A DNA stretch of 64,000 nt from Rhizosaccharibacter radicis (GCA_024508355.1 JAMZEJ010000002.1:186001-250000), one strand, 5' to 3'; shown: positions 20,001 through 28,147, counted from the first letter of the stretch. The notes: generated by a model not told the origin, from the letters alone. Numbers and translations: made by a program.

Positions 20001-20341
20001 TTGCGTATCCAGTCAGCGCATTCTCGCGCAACTGCACGCTGCGTCAGCTTATTGCGAAGCTGTATCTCGAACTCGGTTCCGTACAGGCCTCGCTCGCGTG
20101 TCGCCTTGGGAATGAAGAACTCTCGCCGTTCCTTGCGGAGGCGGTCCGTCATTTCCATCGGGACAAAGGTCGGCGCCGTGAAAATGAACTGAACGCTTTC
20201 AACCTTTGACAATTCGCTCTTGAGCGCCTCGAAAGCATAGATCGAGAAGCATGACGCCGCGATCTTGAGCCGGGCACCACGTCCCAGCGTCGCCTTAAGG
20301 TCATCTCCGAGAAGGAGTGAGGTGTTGTCGATGATCTTCAT
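17069..20341 (-). CDS. SNF2-like helicase with N-terminal PLD-like domain
   Basis: A 1090-residue protein. The first 160 or so residues look like a phospholipase-D-type nuclease domain. The SNF2/Rad54-type motor follows, with Walker A D-S-V-G-L-G-K-T near 280, motif II V-I-D-E-S-H-N-F near 364, L-S-A-T-P-V-N-N near 404, and C-terminal T-D-C-I-S-E-G-Q-N-L-Q-D and R-F-G-R-I-D-R-I-G-S near 832. I chose ATG 20341, with G-G-G-A-G-A-A in front. It heads the four restriction-type genes. Such a motor could move along DNA and nick or regulate it; the N-terminal nuclease activity is inferred. Confidence 0.88.
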   Translation of the reverse strand: MKIIDNTSLLLGDDLKATLGRGARLKIAASCFSIYAFEALKSELSKVESVQFIFTAPTFVPMEMTDRLRKERREFFIPKATRERGLYGTEFEIQLRNKLTQRAVARECADWIRKKARFRSNTTKAPMQQFIHAAAETSHVAYMPISGFTAVDLGYQKGDAVSNLVTRIDDEAHTQVYLQLFNQIWNDGEKLSDVTAAICDHIESVYQENSPERIYFHILYNLFQDFLEEVDQDALPNDLTGYKDSLVWNKLFNYQRDAATGIINKLEMHNGCILADSVGLGKTFTALAVIKYYELRNRSVLVLCPKKLADNWRNYNTNLTTNIFAKDRFNYDVLSHTDLSRTSGEAFGIPLNRVNWGNYDLVVIDESHNFRNNDVFKDRETRYQKLMNKVIRAGVKTKVLMLSATPVNNRFNDLRNQLALAYEGDSENLSRKLKTNTGIEEIFRRAQKAFNAWSDLPPEERTAAAILKALDFDFFEMLDAVTIARSRKHIETFYDTKDIGKFPQRRKPLSYQCPITHRSDVLGLNDIFSSLSVLKLAVYAPISYILPSRLRKYEEIYDTQVEGGRGKLRQADRERSLQALMTTNLLKRLESSVEAFRLTLRALHGNIAQTLQAIDTYESTGAAQSVSDHLGDPGFDPDDDDLSGLDEFTVGKKIQISLSDMDIPSWKHDLAADLTLIGDLIASMDKVRPEDDAKLQHLKDLVTRKVAGPLNPGNRKVLIFTAFADTAKYLYANLASPFLASDGLHCGMVTGSDAPKSTLKKSYDFQSLLTLFSPRSKEKRLVLPQETGEIDILIGTDCISEGQNLQDCDYLINYDIHWNPVRIIQRFGRIDRIGSPNAQIQLVNYWPEISLDEYINLKERVENRMMIADVTATGDDNVLTAKSSDIAYRKEQLKRLQEEVIELEDVRTGISITDLGLNDFRMDLLNHIKEHGDLEHLPNGMHAVVPAQPALGLKPGVIFALKNIHDSVNINQQNRLHPYYLVYVGHDGGVVIDHTEVKRLLDLIRTSCKGQAEPIRAVCQLFNERTQDGRKMEQCSALLSAAIRSMIEVKAEKDIDSLFSGGRTTALVHTIAGLDDFELIAFLVIEESAA

Positions 20342-20418
20342 CGGTTCTCCCTCACACCAATTTCCGAATTGCATACCGCAATGGAGACAATGCCGGCGTA
20401 TCGCTAATCTTGATTTCC

Positions 20419-21036
20419 TTAGCCATTGGCGGTCAGCGCCTCGAGATAAGGTCGAATGACCGTCGCGATTGCTCCTCGCTCCGCTTGCCTGACCATTTCA
20501 CTAGGAGTTGTCTTGCGTTGACGAAGCGCTTCCTGGAGGCCTTCAATCGCCACCGAAAGACCAATCTTGTTGCGATACCGAAAGCAGTCGGCGACCGTCT
20601 TGGCGACCCCGAAAACCTTAACGGGCACCCCCTCGATGGTGTGGAACTCCACGGCTTCCGTAAGGAGGCGGTCCGTAAATCTTACGAGCCGAACGGGCGC
20701 GCCATGCCCCTTGGGAGCCCAATCCTTTTGGCCGATGGCGATCCACAACTGCCTTGGAAGTTGATCGGTAAGCTGATGGAACGCAAGGGCAGAGACCAAG
20801 CATACCACGCCCTTGGGCACCCGTTTCGCCGCCTCGGCAAGACTGTGGTGAGCGTCGAGCGGCGCATCGGGGAGCTGATAAAGCCCCCGCGCAAGCCGAA
20901 GGACCTCGCCATCTCGCTCCATGCGGCTCATGGTTGCCGCCGTCACTCCCTCCGCGCGCAGTTCGGCCAGGCGTGCGATACCGCGCGCTTTCAGCACGAT
21001 GTGGGCAGTTCGGCGCTGAGATGCGGTCTGAGGCAA
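20419..21036 (-). CDS. AbiEi-family regulator without a nucleotidyltransferase partner
   Basis: A 205-residue protein related to predicted regulators of the AbiEi/COG5340 type. The N-terminal winged helix includes G-V-T-A-A-T-M-S-R-M (about 30-39) and L-A-R-G-L-Y-Q-L (about 48-55), and the C-terminal part fits the antitoxin domain. No AbiEii gene is adjacent. Instead it lies 77 bp upstream of the PLD-SNF2/DUF4391/Mod/Res operon in the same direction, so it may regulate that operon. The start is TTG at 21036 without a clear ribosome site and is uncertain. A perfect inverted repeat lies 28-40 bp upstream. Confidence 0.75.
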   Translation of the reverse strand: MPQTASQRRTAHIVLKARGIARLAELRAEGVTAATMSRMERDGEVLRLARGLYQLPDAPLDAHHSLAEAAKRVPKGVVCLVSALAFHQLTDQLPRQLWIAIGQKDWAPKGHGAPVRLVRFTDRLLTEAVEFHTIEGVPVKVFGVAKTVADCFRYRNKIGLSVAIEGLQEALRQRKTTPSEMVRQAERGAIATVIRPYLEALTANG

Positions 21037-21063
21037 GATACGTAGGCTCGGAGTTTGAAGTGT

Positions 21064-21076
21064 ATCCTCCGAGGAT
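21064..21076. promoter_or_regulatory. Palindrome upstream of the orphan AbiEi-like regulator
   Basis: ATCCTC-C-GAGGAT is a perfect 6-bp inverted repeat with a single central base, 28 bp upstream of the regulator start. A second small inverted repeat, AAAGCC-ATAA-GGCTTT, is at 21110-21125. Either could be an operator; no strong promoter was identified, so this is tentative. Confidence 0.4.
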
Positions 21077-21193
21077 TTCTATCAGCATTAATGTGCCTAG
21101 GAAAGATGCAAAGCCATAAGGCTTTCATGCCGAAGCTAACCGTCAGGTGAGGAAAGCTACCCCTGCGTCGAGCCCGCGGTCTCGGCCGACCCC

Positions 21194-21303
21194 TTCTGCG
21201 GCGAGACCCCGCAACACCCCCGAGAGTGAGAGTGCAGACGCGTTTTCCGTGACGGGTTGAGGGTTGGAGGAGAGGCCTCCGGCGCCCGTCATGGAGGCTA
21301 GCC
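21194..21303 (+). promoter_or_regulatory. Repeated 5' leader, copy A (before the DUF932 gene)
   Basis: This leader shares spaced blocks with 22571-22672: TTCTGCGGCG, AGAGTGAGAG, CGTGACGRGTTGA and AGAGGCYTYCGGC, then GCCCGTC. The second to third block distance is 25 bases in both, and the AGAGTGAGAG block lies 81 or 83 bases before the ATG. CCTCC (21276-21280) can pair with GGAGG at 21266-21270 or with the ribosome site GGAGG at 21293-21297, giving two exclusive hairpins. A cis-acting RNA or protein-bound leader is inferred. Confidence 0.6.
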
Positions 21304-22500
21304 ATGACCCATGTAGAGATTCTGGACGCCGCTCGCGACCGCGCTGGCGGCTACAAGGTGGATGTGAACCGCGGCGAGCGGATCGGCCGCGTGTCCTCCG
21401 AATGGTTCTCGCGGCCGGCAGATGAGCGCTACCTGTCCCTGTCGGACCTCTACGCCGCCGTCCGTGGCCGGACCGAGCGGAGCCGCACCCGAACCGTCGA
21501 GAGCGCGGCGATCCGGGTGGAGGCGAGCCGCGACGATGCCGAGCGCCTGGCCCTGATGCTTCCCGGCTCGGATGCGCCAATCGCGCCGACCCATTGGAGC
21601 TTCGGTCAGCTCGCCGGCCTGGTCGGAGCGCCGGCGGCCTATCTGCGCCAGCTTCCGGCGCCACTCGCCGGAATCAACCTCCAATACGGGCTGACCTCCC
21701 ATCGCGCCGAGCAGGTGAAAACGCTGGAGATCGAAGACGGTCGCGTGGAGCTTCGCGCCGTCACCGGGCCCGACTATGGCCGCATCTTCGATCATGAGCT
21801 GGTCGCGGCCGTGCAGCGCATCGCCGGCAATGGCACGGGCGACACTCGCTGGAAGGTGCCGGGCGTCCTCGACTGGTCGACCGGCATCTACAACCCGCGC
21901 GTCGATATCACCCAGGACACCACGACGCTCTACGCCTCCGATCGCGACGTCTTCCTCTTCCTGGTCGACGACCTCAATCCGATCGAGGCCGGGCGTCTTC
22001 CCGACGGCTCGCCGGACCTCTACTTCCGCGGCTTCTACTGCTGGAATTCCGAGGTGGGCGCGAAGACGCTCGGCATGACGAGCTTCTATCTCCGCGCCGT
22101 TTGCCAGAACCGCAATCTCTGGGGCGTCGAGGACTTCGAGGAGATCACGATCCGCCATTCCAAATACGCTGCCTCGCGGTTCGCGCATGAGGCGGCTCCG
22201 GCGCTGACCCGCTTCGCCAACTCCTCGTCGTTGCCTTTCGTCAACGGCGTCAAGGCGGCGCGGGAGAAGATCGTCGCGCGAAACGACGAGGACCGCAGCG
22301 ATTTCCTGCGCAAGCGCGGCTTTTCCAAGGGCGAGACGGCAAAGATCATTGAGACCGTCCTGGCCGAAGAGGGGCGCAAGCCCGAAAGCGTCTTCGATTT
22401 CGTCCAGGGCATCACCGCTGTCGCGCGAGACAAGACCCAGCAGGACGCGCGGCTCGACCTGGAGGCGCGGGCGAAAAAGCTGCTCCACCGGGCGGCCTGA
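21304..22500 (+). CDS. DUF932 domain protein
   Basis: A 398-residue DUF932 protein (phage/plasmid-like, as in TIGR03299), recognised by its overall sequence, for example H-W-S-F-G-Q-L-A-G-L-V-G-A-P-A-A-Y-L-R and the C-terminal D-F-V-Q-G-I-T-A-V-A-R. Members are frequent on plasmids, prophages and ICEs next to ParB-like genes; the function is not known. No membrane or signal segment is seen. The ATG has G-G-A-G-G 6 bases upstream. A leader shared with the next gene precedes it, so both are probably regulated alike. Confidence 0.88.
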   Translation: MTHVEILDAARDRAGGYKVDVNRGERIGRVSSEWFSRPADERYLSLSDLYAAVRGRTERSRTRTVESAAIRVEASRDDAERLALMLPGSDAPIAPTHWSFGQLAGLVGAPAAYLRQLPAPLAGINLQYGLTSHRAEQVKTLEIEDGRVELRAVTGPDYGRIFDHELVAAVQRIAGNGTGDTRWKVPGVLDWSTGIYNPRVDITQDTTTLYASDRDVFLFLVDDLNPIEAGRLPDGSPDLYFRGFYCWNSEVGAKTLGMTSFYLRAVCQNRNLWGVEDFEEITIRHSKYAASRFAHEAAPALTRFANSSSLPFVNGVKAAREKIVARNDEDRSDFLRKRGFSKGETAKIIETVLAEEGRKPESVFDFVQGITAVARDKTQQDARLDLEARAKKLLHRAA

Positions 22501-22570
22501 TACCCGGAAAGCCGGAGATGCGGAACGGCGTGTCTCCGGCTCGTGCTTTTCCGTTTCTCCTGATCGTCGG

Positions 22571-22672
22571 TTCTGCGGCGCTGTCCTCCAGAGTGAGAGG
22601 GCGGCGCTGCGCTTCGTGACGAGTTGATGCCGAGAGAGAGGCTTTCGGCCGCCCGTCGCGGAGTATCATCCC
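22571..22672 (+). promoter_or_regulatory. Repeated 5' leader, copy B (before the ParB-like gene)
   Basis: Second copy of the leader at 21194-21303, with the same ordered blocks and nearly the same spacing to the start codon. Here GCCGA (629-633 within the 22 kb line, i.e. 22629-22633) can pair with TCGGC (22645-22649) at the place where copy A forms GGAGG/CCTCC, so a hairpin is kept with different bases. Function unknown. Confidence 0.6.
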
Positions 22673-24781
22673 ATGGCGACTGCCGTTCAGAAGATCACCC
22701 TCTCGCCCTCGCGCGACATCCCCTTCAACAAGCTCTTGCTCAGCCAATCGAACGTCCGCCGCGTGAAGGCCGGCGTGTCGATCGAGGAGCTGGCCGAGGA
22801 CATAGTCCGTCGCGGCCTGCTCCAGGGCCTCAGCGTCCGCCCCGTCGTCGACCAAGCCGGCATCGAAACCGGCATGTTCGAGATCCCCGCCGGCGGCCGC
22901 CGCTACCGGGCGCTCGAGCTGCTCGTGAAGCAGAAGCGCCTCGCCAAGACTGCGCCCGTACCCTGCATCGTCCGCGACAGCGGCATCGCCGAGGAGGACT
23001 CGCTCGCCGAGAACGTCCAGCGCACCCCGCTGCACCCGCTCGACCAGTTCCGGGCCTTCCTGGCGCTGCGCGAGAAGGGCCAATCCGAGGAGGAGATCGC
23101 CGCAGCCTTCTTCGTCTCGGTCAATGTGGTGAAGCAGCGCCTGAAGCTTGCGTCGGTCTCGCCCGCGCTGCTCGACGTCTATGCTGAGGACGGCATGACG
23201 CTCGACCAGCTCATGGCCTTCACCGTGTCGGGCGACCATGAGCGCCAGGAGCAGGTGTTCGAGCGCCTGAAGGTCTCCTACGACAAGCAGCCCTATGTCA
23301 TCCGCCGCATGCTGACCGAAGGCGCGGTCCGCGCCTCCGACAAGCGGGCGCAATTCATTGGCGTGGACGCCTACGTGGCGGCGGGCGGCACGGTACTGCG
23401 CGACCTGTTCCAAGGCGACGATGGCGGCTGGCTGCAGGACGTTCCGCTCCTCGACCAAATGACGGCCGACAAGCTGAAGGCGGAGTCGGAGGCGATCGCC
23501 GCCGAAGGCTGGAAGTGGATCGAGGTCGCGCCCGACTTCGCTTACGGCCACGCCTTCGGCCTGCGCCAGCTTCGCGGCGAGACCGTGCCGCTAACCGCTG
23601 AGGAAGAGGCGAGCCGCGATGCGCTCCAGGCCGAGTTCGACCGGCTTTCCGAGGAATACCAGGACGCCGACGAGCTTCCGGATGAAGTGGATGAGCGCCT
23701 GTCGGAGCTGGAGACGTTGATCGAGGGCTTCGACAACCGCCCGATGGTGTTCGATGCTGCCGAGATCGCGCGCGCCGGCGCCTTCGTCAGCATCGGCGCC
23801 GACGGCCAGCTTCGCGTCGAGCGCGGCTATATCCGGCCGGAAGATGAATTGCCGGCCGAACCCGCGTCCGAGGCGGACGTGGACGGCAACGACGAACGCG
23901 CGATGGCGGCCAGCTACGAGGTTGACGAGGCCATCGTGACGGCGGAGCCCGACGCCGAACCGGCGGAGGGCGAGGATCTCTCGCCCATCTCCGACCGCCT
24001 GATGACCGAGCTGACCTCGCACCGGACGCTTGGCCTACGCCACGCGCTCGGCGAGCGGCCGGACGTCGCCTTCGTCGCGGCCTTGCACGTTTTGACGCTG
24101 AAGACCTTCTACCACTACGGCTCGGATAGCTGCCTCGAACTCGATCTGAAGAGCGTCAGCTTTGGGACGCAGGCGCCGGGGCTCAACGACAGCGCATCGG
24201 CCGAGGCGATCCGCGTACGGCACGAGAGCTGGTCGAAGGCGCTTCCGAAGGAATCGGCCGCTCTCTGGGACACGCTGCAGGAATGGGACGGCGACAGCCA
24301 GGCGGCTCTGTTCGCCCACATCGTCAGCCTCTCGGTCAACGCGGTGTACGAGCCCTGGAACCGGCGGCCCCGTGCGGCCGCCCATGCCGACCGGCTGGCG
24401 CAGGCAGTCGACCTCGACATGGTCGCCGCGGGCTGGAAGCCCACCGTGGACAACTTCCTCGGCCGGGTGACGAAGGCTCGCATCCTTCAGGCGGTTTTCC
24501 AGGCGAGGGGGCAGCGCGCCGCCGATCGGATCGAGCATCTGAAGAAGGGCGACATGGCTGCGGAGGCGGAGACGCTGCTCGGCGATAGCGGCTGGTTGCC
24601 TGAACCGTTGCGCACCGCCGATCGGGGGGCGTCGAATGTCGAGCCCACCGTGAGCAACGAATCTGTTGAGGCGGTCGAACAATCGACGGCAATCGGCGGC
24701 GAAACGGCCATGGTCGAAGACGAGCTGCTCGCGGAAGATGAGATCGTCGACGCCGCTCCCCACGCGGTCGCGGCCGAATAA
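22673..24781 (+). CDS. ParB/RepB/Spo0J-like partition nuclease family protein
   Basis: A 702-residue protein. The N-terminal ParB/sulfiredoxin-like domain (about 10-120) contains I-P-F-N-K-L-L-L-S-Q-S-N-V-R, P-A-G-G-R-R-Y-R-A-L and A-E-N-V-Q-R-T-P-L-H-P. An HTH follows (E-E-I-A-A-A-F-F-V-S-V-N-V-V-K-Q-R-L). The long C-terminal part is specific to mobile-element homologues; it is acidic and rich in glutamate in the middle and at the end. It could bind DNA and regulate or partition the element. There is no ParA next to it; the ParA gene is 8 kb away with its own small partner. The start is ATG 22673 with G-G-A-G 9 bases upstream. Confidence 0.9.
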   Translation: MATAVQKITLSPSRDIPFNKLLLSQSNVRRVKAGVSIEELAEDIVRRGLLQGLSVRPVVDQAGIETGMFEIPAGGRRYRALELLVKQKRLAKTAPVPCIVRDSGIAEEDSLAENVQRTPLHPLDQFRAFLALREKGQSEEEIAAAFFVSVNVVKQRLKLASVSPALLDVYAEDGMTLDQLMAFTVSGDHERQEQVFERLKVSYDKQPYVIRRMLTEGAVRASDKRAQFIGVDAYVAAGGTVLRDLFQGDDGGWLQDVPLLDQMTADKLKAESEAIAAEGWKWIEVAPDFAYGHAFGLRQLRGETVPLTAEEEASRDALQAEFDRLSEEYQDADELPDEVDERLSELETLIEGFDNRPMVFDAAEIARAGAFVSIGADGQLRVERGYIRPEDELPAEPASEADVDGNDERAMAASYEVDEAIVTAEPDAEPAEGEDLSPISDRLMTELTSHRTLGLRHALGERPDVAFVAALHVLTLKTFYHYGSDSCLELDLKSVSFGTQAPGLNDSASAEAIRVRHESWSKALPKESAALWDTLQEWDGDSQAALFAHIVSLSVNAVYEPWNRRPRAAAHADRLAQAVDLDMVAAGWKPTVDNFLGRVTKARILQAVFQARGQRAADRIEHLKKGDMAAEAETLLGDSGWLPEPLRTADRGASNVEPTVSNESVEAVEQSTAIGGETAMVEDELLAEDEIVDAAPHAVAAE

Positions 24782-24843
24782 CGTCAACGACTTGCGAGAC
24801 TGGCCCGCCGGAGACGGCAGGCCTTTTCGCATGGGAAACGACC

Positions 24844-25878
24844 ATGACCCAAAATCCGCATGATCTTGCACGTCGCCTCGCCGATCGTGCCGAGACGGTG
24901 TGCCGGCACTACCTCTCCAGCGGACGCCGCGAGGGCGGCTACTGGCTGGTTGGCGATGTGCGCAACACGCCCGGCCGCTCGATGTACGTCCGGCTCAAGG
25001 ACACGCCCAAAGGCCCAGCCGGCAAATGGACCGACGCGGCGACCGGCGAGCATGGCGATCTCCTAGACGTCATCCGCGAAAGCTGCGGCCTGCTCGATTT
25101 CAAGGACGTCACGGACGAGGCGCGGACCTTCCTCAGCACGCCACCGCCGGAGCCGGAATCTCGCCAGCAACCGCGGCAAAGCCCGGCGCCGCACGGGTCG
25201 CCCGAGGCCGCCCTTCGGCTGGTCCGCATGTCGCAGCCGATCTACGGCACGCTCGTACAAGCGTATTTACGCGAACGCGGCATTACGGATTTACGCGGAA
25301 CCGGAAGCCTGCATTTCCACCCGCGCTGCTACTATCGGCCCGACGAGCATTCGCCGACCGAGACCTGGCCGGCGATGATCGCGGCCGTCACCGACCTCGA
25401 CGGCAAGATCACCGGGGCGCATCGCACATGGCTCGATCCCCGCAGCCGCGACAAGGCCCCGGTCGACACGCCGAGGCGGGCATTGGGCGATCTTCTCGGC
25501 AACGCTGTGCGCTTCGGCATCAGCGGCGAGGTGATGGCGGCCGGCGAAGGTATCGAGACCGTCTTGTCGCTCCGGCAGGTGCTCCCCGACATGCCGATGC
25601 TGGCGGCGCTTTCAGCCGCTCACCTCGCCGCCATCCTGTTTCCCGACACGCTGCGGCGGCTCTACATCGTCCGCGACAACGATCCGGCCGGTGACGGCGC
25701 GCGCGATACCCTGATCGAACGAGCGAACGCGACCGGGATCGAAGCGATCGTCATCTCGCCCGAGTTGAACGACTTCAACGAGGATCTGCGCACGCTCGGA
25801 CTGGATGTGCTGCGCATGGAAGCCCGATTGCAGATCGCGCCAACGGACGTCGCGCGCTTCATGGCGTTGGCGGCATAG
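24844..25878 (+). CDS. Toprim-domain, primase-like protein
   Basis: A 344-residue protein of the plasmid/ICE primase-like type. Residues about 30-100 fit the DUF7146/CHC2-like N-terminal part. The Toprim domain is in the second half, with A-G-E-G-I-E-T-V-L-S-L (about 237-247) and R-D-N-D-P-A-G-D-G-A (about 277-286) as its glutamate and DxD motifs. Such proteins may prime DNA synthesis on the transferred strand. It starts 62 bases after the ParB-like stop and is probably in the same transcription unit. Confidence 0.85.
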   Translation: MTQNPHDLARRLADRAETVCRHYLSSGRREGGYWLVGDVRNTPGRSMYVRLKDTPKGPAGKWTDAATGEHGDLLDVIRESCGLLDFKDVTDEARTFLSTPPPEPESRQQPRQSPAPHGSPEAALRLVRMSQPIYGTLVQAYLRERGITDLRGTGSLHFHPRCYYRPDEHSPTETWPAMIAAVTDLDGKITGAHRTWLDPRSRDKAPVDTPRRALGDLLGNAVRFGISGEVMAAGEGIETVLSLRQVLPDMPMLAALSAAHLAAILFPDTLRRLYIVRDNDPAGDGARDTLIERANATGIEAIVISPELNDFNEDLRTLGLDVLRMEARLQIAPTDVARFMALAA

Positions 25879-26171
25879 CCGGCAGGTTGACAGGCGTTTG
25901 GTTCGCCGCCGCGCTCGGCGGATGCGTCAATCCATCGGAGGGGGACCGCGCCTCGGCCTTCGAGAGGGCGATCGGCCCACAAGCCGGCTAGCCGGGCAAT
26001 GGCGGCGGTCGACTATTTTCCGGCGGCCCTGCGGGCCTTTCCTTCGCGAGGCAAAATAGCCGGCCTTAGCCATCGAGCCCTGCGCTGCGCTCCGGGTGCC
26101 CGGCCGTCCGGCTGGTGGGCTTCGTCGCCATGAAGGCCGCGACGGTCGCGGTCCAACCGATGGAGCATCCC
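25879..26171. other. Intergenic region before the DUF2493 gene
   Basis: No gene is supported. The 293 bp are GC-rich and contain G-G-C-C-G and C-G-G-C-C type short repeats but no obvious promoter. The frame of the following gene extends back to 26115, yet the best ribosome site (G-G-A-G) precedes ATG 26172. Confidence 0.4.
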
Positions 26172-27095
26172 ATGCGCGATCACGACGACTACGAACCGCA
26201 CCACGAATCCTCACCCACCGACCATGTCCTCAACGAACTTCAGCTGCACGGCTATCGCCCCTTCGCAGACGAGCCCGACCAGCGACTTCTTCCCGACGGC
26301 AACCAGGTCGCGGGCGCTGTCGCCGACATCTTCGACGCCCTGATCGGCACCCTCGAGGACACGCGCCTCGAACCCGACCTTGACGATCTCCTCTGGTCGA
26401 CCGTCAACGTCTTCCACCGCGCCACCGACCGGATCGGCCGGGAACTGGACGACAACGAGCAGGCCCAGAAGCGGGCCCAGCGCGAACAGGACGGCAGCGA
26501 GGTGAAAACCGTCGAACTCGAGCGCTTGATTGCCGAGGGCATGACGCTGATCGAGCGCCAAAACGCCTTCGAGCTAATGCGCGACCAAGCCGGGGAACAC
26601 TATGAGCGCCACGTCGGAAAGACTTGGCTTCCGCGCAGCGGATCGAAGGTCAACCATCGCAATCTCACCTCGGCGATGATCGACAGCCGCGACTTCCTGA
26701 TGGCGAAGAAGCGCGCAGACCAGGAGGTACTCCTGCCGCCGGGCCCGAAGATCGTCGTCACCGGCGGGCTCGACTTCGATGACCACCGGCTGATCTGGAC
26801 CAAGCTCGATCAGGTCCACGAGAAGCATCCCGACATGGTGCTGATCCACGGCAAATCGCCGAAGGGCGCCGAGAAGATCGCCTCGCTCTGGGCAAAGAAC
26901 CGCAACGTCCCGCAGATCGGCTTCGCGCCCGACTGGACGAAGCACGGCCGGGCAGCACCCTTCAAGCGCAACGACGACATCCTGGAGATCGTGCCGAAGG
27001 GCGTGATGCACTTCCCGGGCACCGGCATCCACGACAACCTCGCCGACAAGGCCAAGAAGCTCGGTATCCCAGTCTGGAAATTTGGCGGCGCGTGA
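26172..27095 (+). CDS. DUF2493 domain protein
   Basis: A 307-residue protein with a C-terminal DUF2493 domain (about 190-307), a Rossmann-like SLOG-type fold: K-I-V-V-T-G-G-L-D-F-D-D, then L-I-H-G-K-S-P-K-G-A-E-K-I-A and P-I-G-type strands ending in K-K-L-G-I-P-V-W. The N-terminal half is helical and acidic. Members are common on ICEs and plasmids, possibly binding nucleotides or nucleotide-derived ligands, but the role is not established. I chose ATG 26172. The next gene is on the opposite strand, ending 7 bp away. Confidence 0.85.
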   Translation: MRDHDDYEPHHESSPTDHVLNELQLHGYRPFADEPDQRLLPDGNQVAGAVADIFDALIGTLEDTRLEPDLDDLLWSTVNVFHRATDRIGRELDDNEQAQKRAQREQDGSEVKTVELERLIAEGMTLIERQNAFELMRDQAGEHYERHVGKTWLPRSGSKVNHRNLTSAMIDSRDFLMAKKRADQEVLLPPGPKIVVTGGLDFDDHRLIWTKLDQVHEKHPDMVLIHGKSPKGAEKIASLWAKNRNVPQIGFAPDWTKHGRAAPFKRNDDILEIVPKGVMHFPGTGIHDNLADKAKKLGIPVWKFGGA

Positions 27096-27102
27096 GCGCC
27101 GC

Positions 27103-27915
27103 CTAGCTCAAGTCGATGTTCCAGAACCTCAGCACGTCCTCAACCTCAGCCTTCGGGTAATGGAGGTAATCGGCATTGGCCAAATCGGACCGCATCTTCG
27201 ACTTCCGTTTCGCGATTTCGCGCTCAATGCGCTGCGTGAACGGTGCAGTGCCGGGCGGCAGGATATCCGGGCGATCAGGACTCGGCCAGCTTTTGGGGTA
27301 ATCGGAGGGCGTCCAACCTGATCGGACTTGTTGCGCCTGCGGCTGCACGGATTCGTGCTCACACGCCCACCCGTACAGATGGAACGAGCAGACCCGCAGC
27401 ATCGCCTTGATCTCGGGAATTGTGTCGGTGAAGCCCTTCAGCGAGGTCGGCAACCACACCATGTTCGCGACGCAGGAGAAATAGCGCGGGTCCTGCACGA
27501 CATTGCTGCGCTGAGCGAATGACGGATCGTCGTAGCCCCAGATATGACAGACGGTCCAATTCCTAGGCTTGGGCGTCGCCACATCGAGCGCAGCCACCAG
27601 CGCATTGAGCGCCGCCACGTTACCCTCGAACTTCTCGGCGGTTACGCCCGTCGCCTTCCGCGTGTTGGTATATCGGCGAGACCAACCGGCATCGTAGAGC
27701 GGGCGACCTCGCGCCGTGTGCGGCGCCCACACCGGCAACGCATGGAATGTGTCCGGATGAACCCACCGGGCCGTTCGCTCAATGAGTTCGACGATCGCGG
27801 GAATGTCGGCCCGCAGCGCCTCGTTGCCATCAGGCACATGAAATCCACTCGCCACTGTTCCCCTGCCGATATTCTCGCCTCGGCTGCGCGAGACGTCCGG
27901 CTGAAGTCTTGGCAC
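27103..27915 (-). CDS. Unrecognised protein, possibly HNH-like
   Basis: A 270-residue protein that I do not recognise. The centre has T-V-C-H-I-W-G-Y-D-D, then F-S-C-V-A-N-M-V-W-L-P-T-S-L-K and Y-G-W-A-C-E-H. The order C/H, N, K and C-x-x-H loosely resembles HNH or zinc-binding nuclease cores, but this is weak. The frame starts with GTG 27915 without a ribosome site; GTG 27855 with A-G-G-G-G-A-A before it is an alternative. It is the only minus-strand gene in the ICE maintenance block, so it may be a separate acquisition. Convergent with the DUF2493 gene. Confidence 0.65.
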   Translation of the reverse strand: MPRLQPDVSRSRGENIGRGTVASGFHVPDGNEALRADIPAIVELIERTARWVHPDTFHALPVWAPHTARGRPLYDAGWSRRYTNTRKATGVTAEKFEGNVAALNALVAALDVATPKPRNWTVCHIWGYDDPSFAQRSNVVQDPRYFSCVANMVWLPTSLKGFTDTIPEIKAMLRVCSFHLYGWACEHESVQPQAQQVRSGWTPSDYPKSWPSPDRPDILPPGTAPFTQRIEREIAKRKSKMRSDLANADYLHYPKAEVEDVLRFWNIDLS

Positions 27916-28147
27916 CTGGGCTGTTGAGTTATTCGTCGATTACCATTTCGGACCGACGGACGCACCCCCGCCTATCTGCGCTGATCCTTGGTCAGACTGA
28001 TCGCTTGACGCCATCAACCCGTGAAGGGTCGGCTATGCGAGCATGCCGCCGCTGCGGCTCCGCCTGCGCGGTGATTGCAGCGCTCAGCCCGACATATCGG
28101 GCGCCTGTCAGCGGGGGTGGTCCTCCGCTCGAACAGGAGCCGGATCG

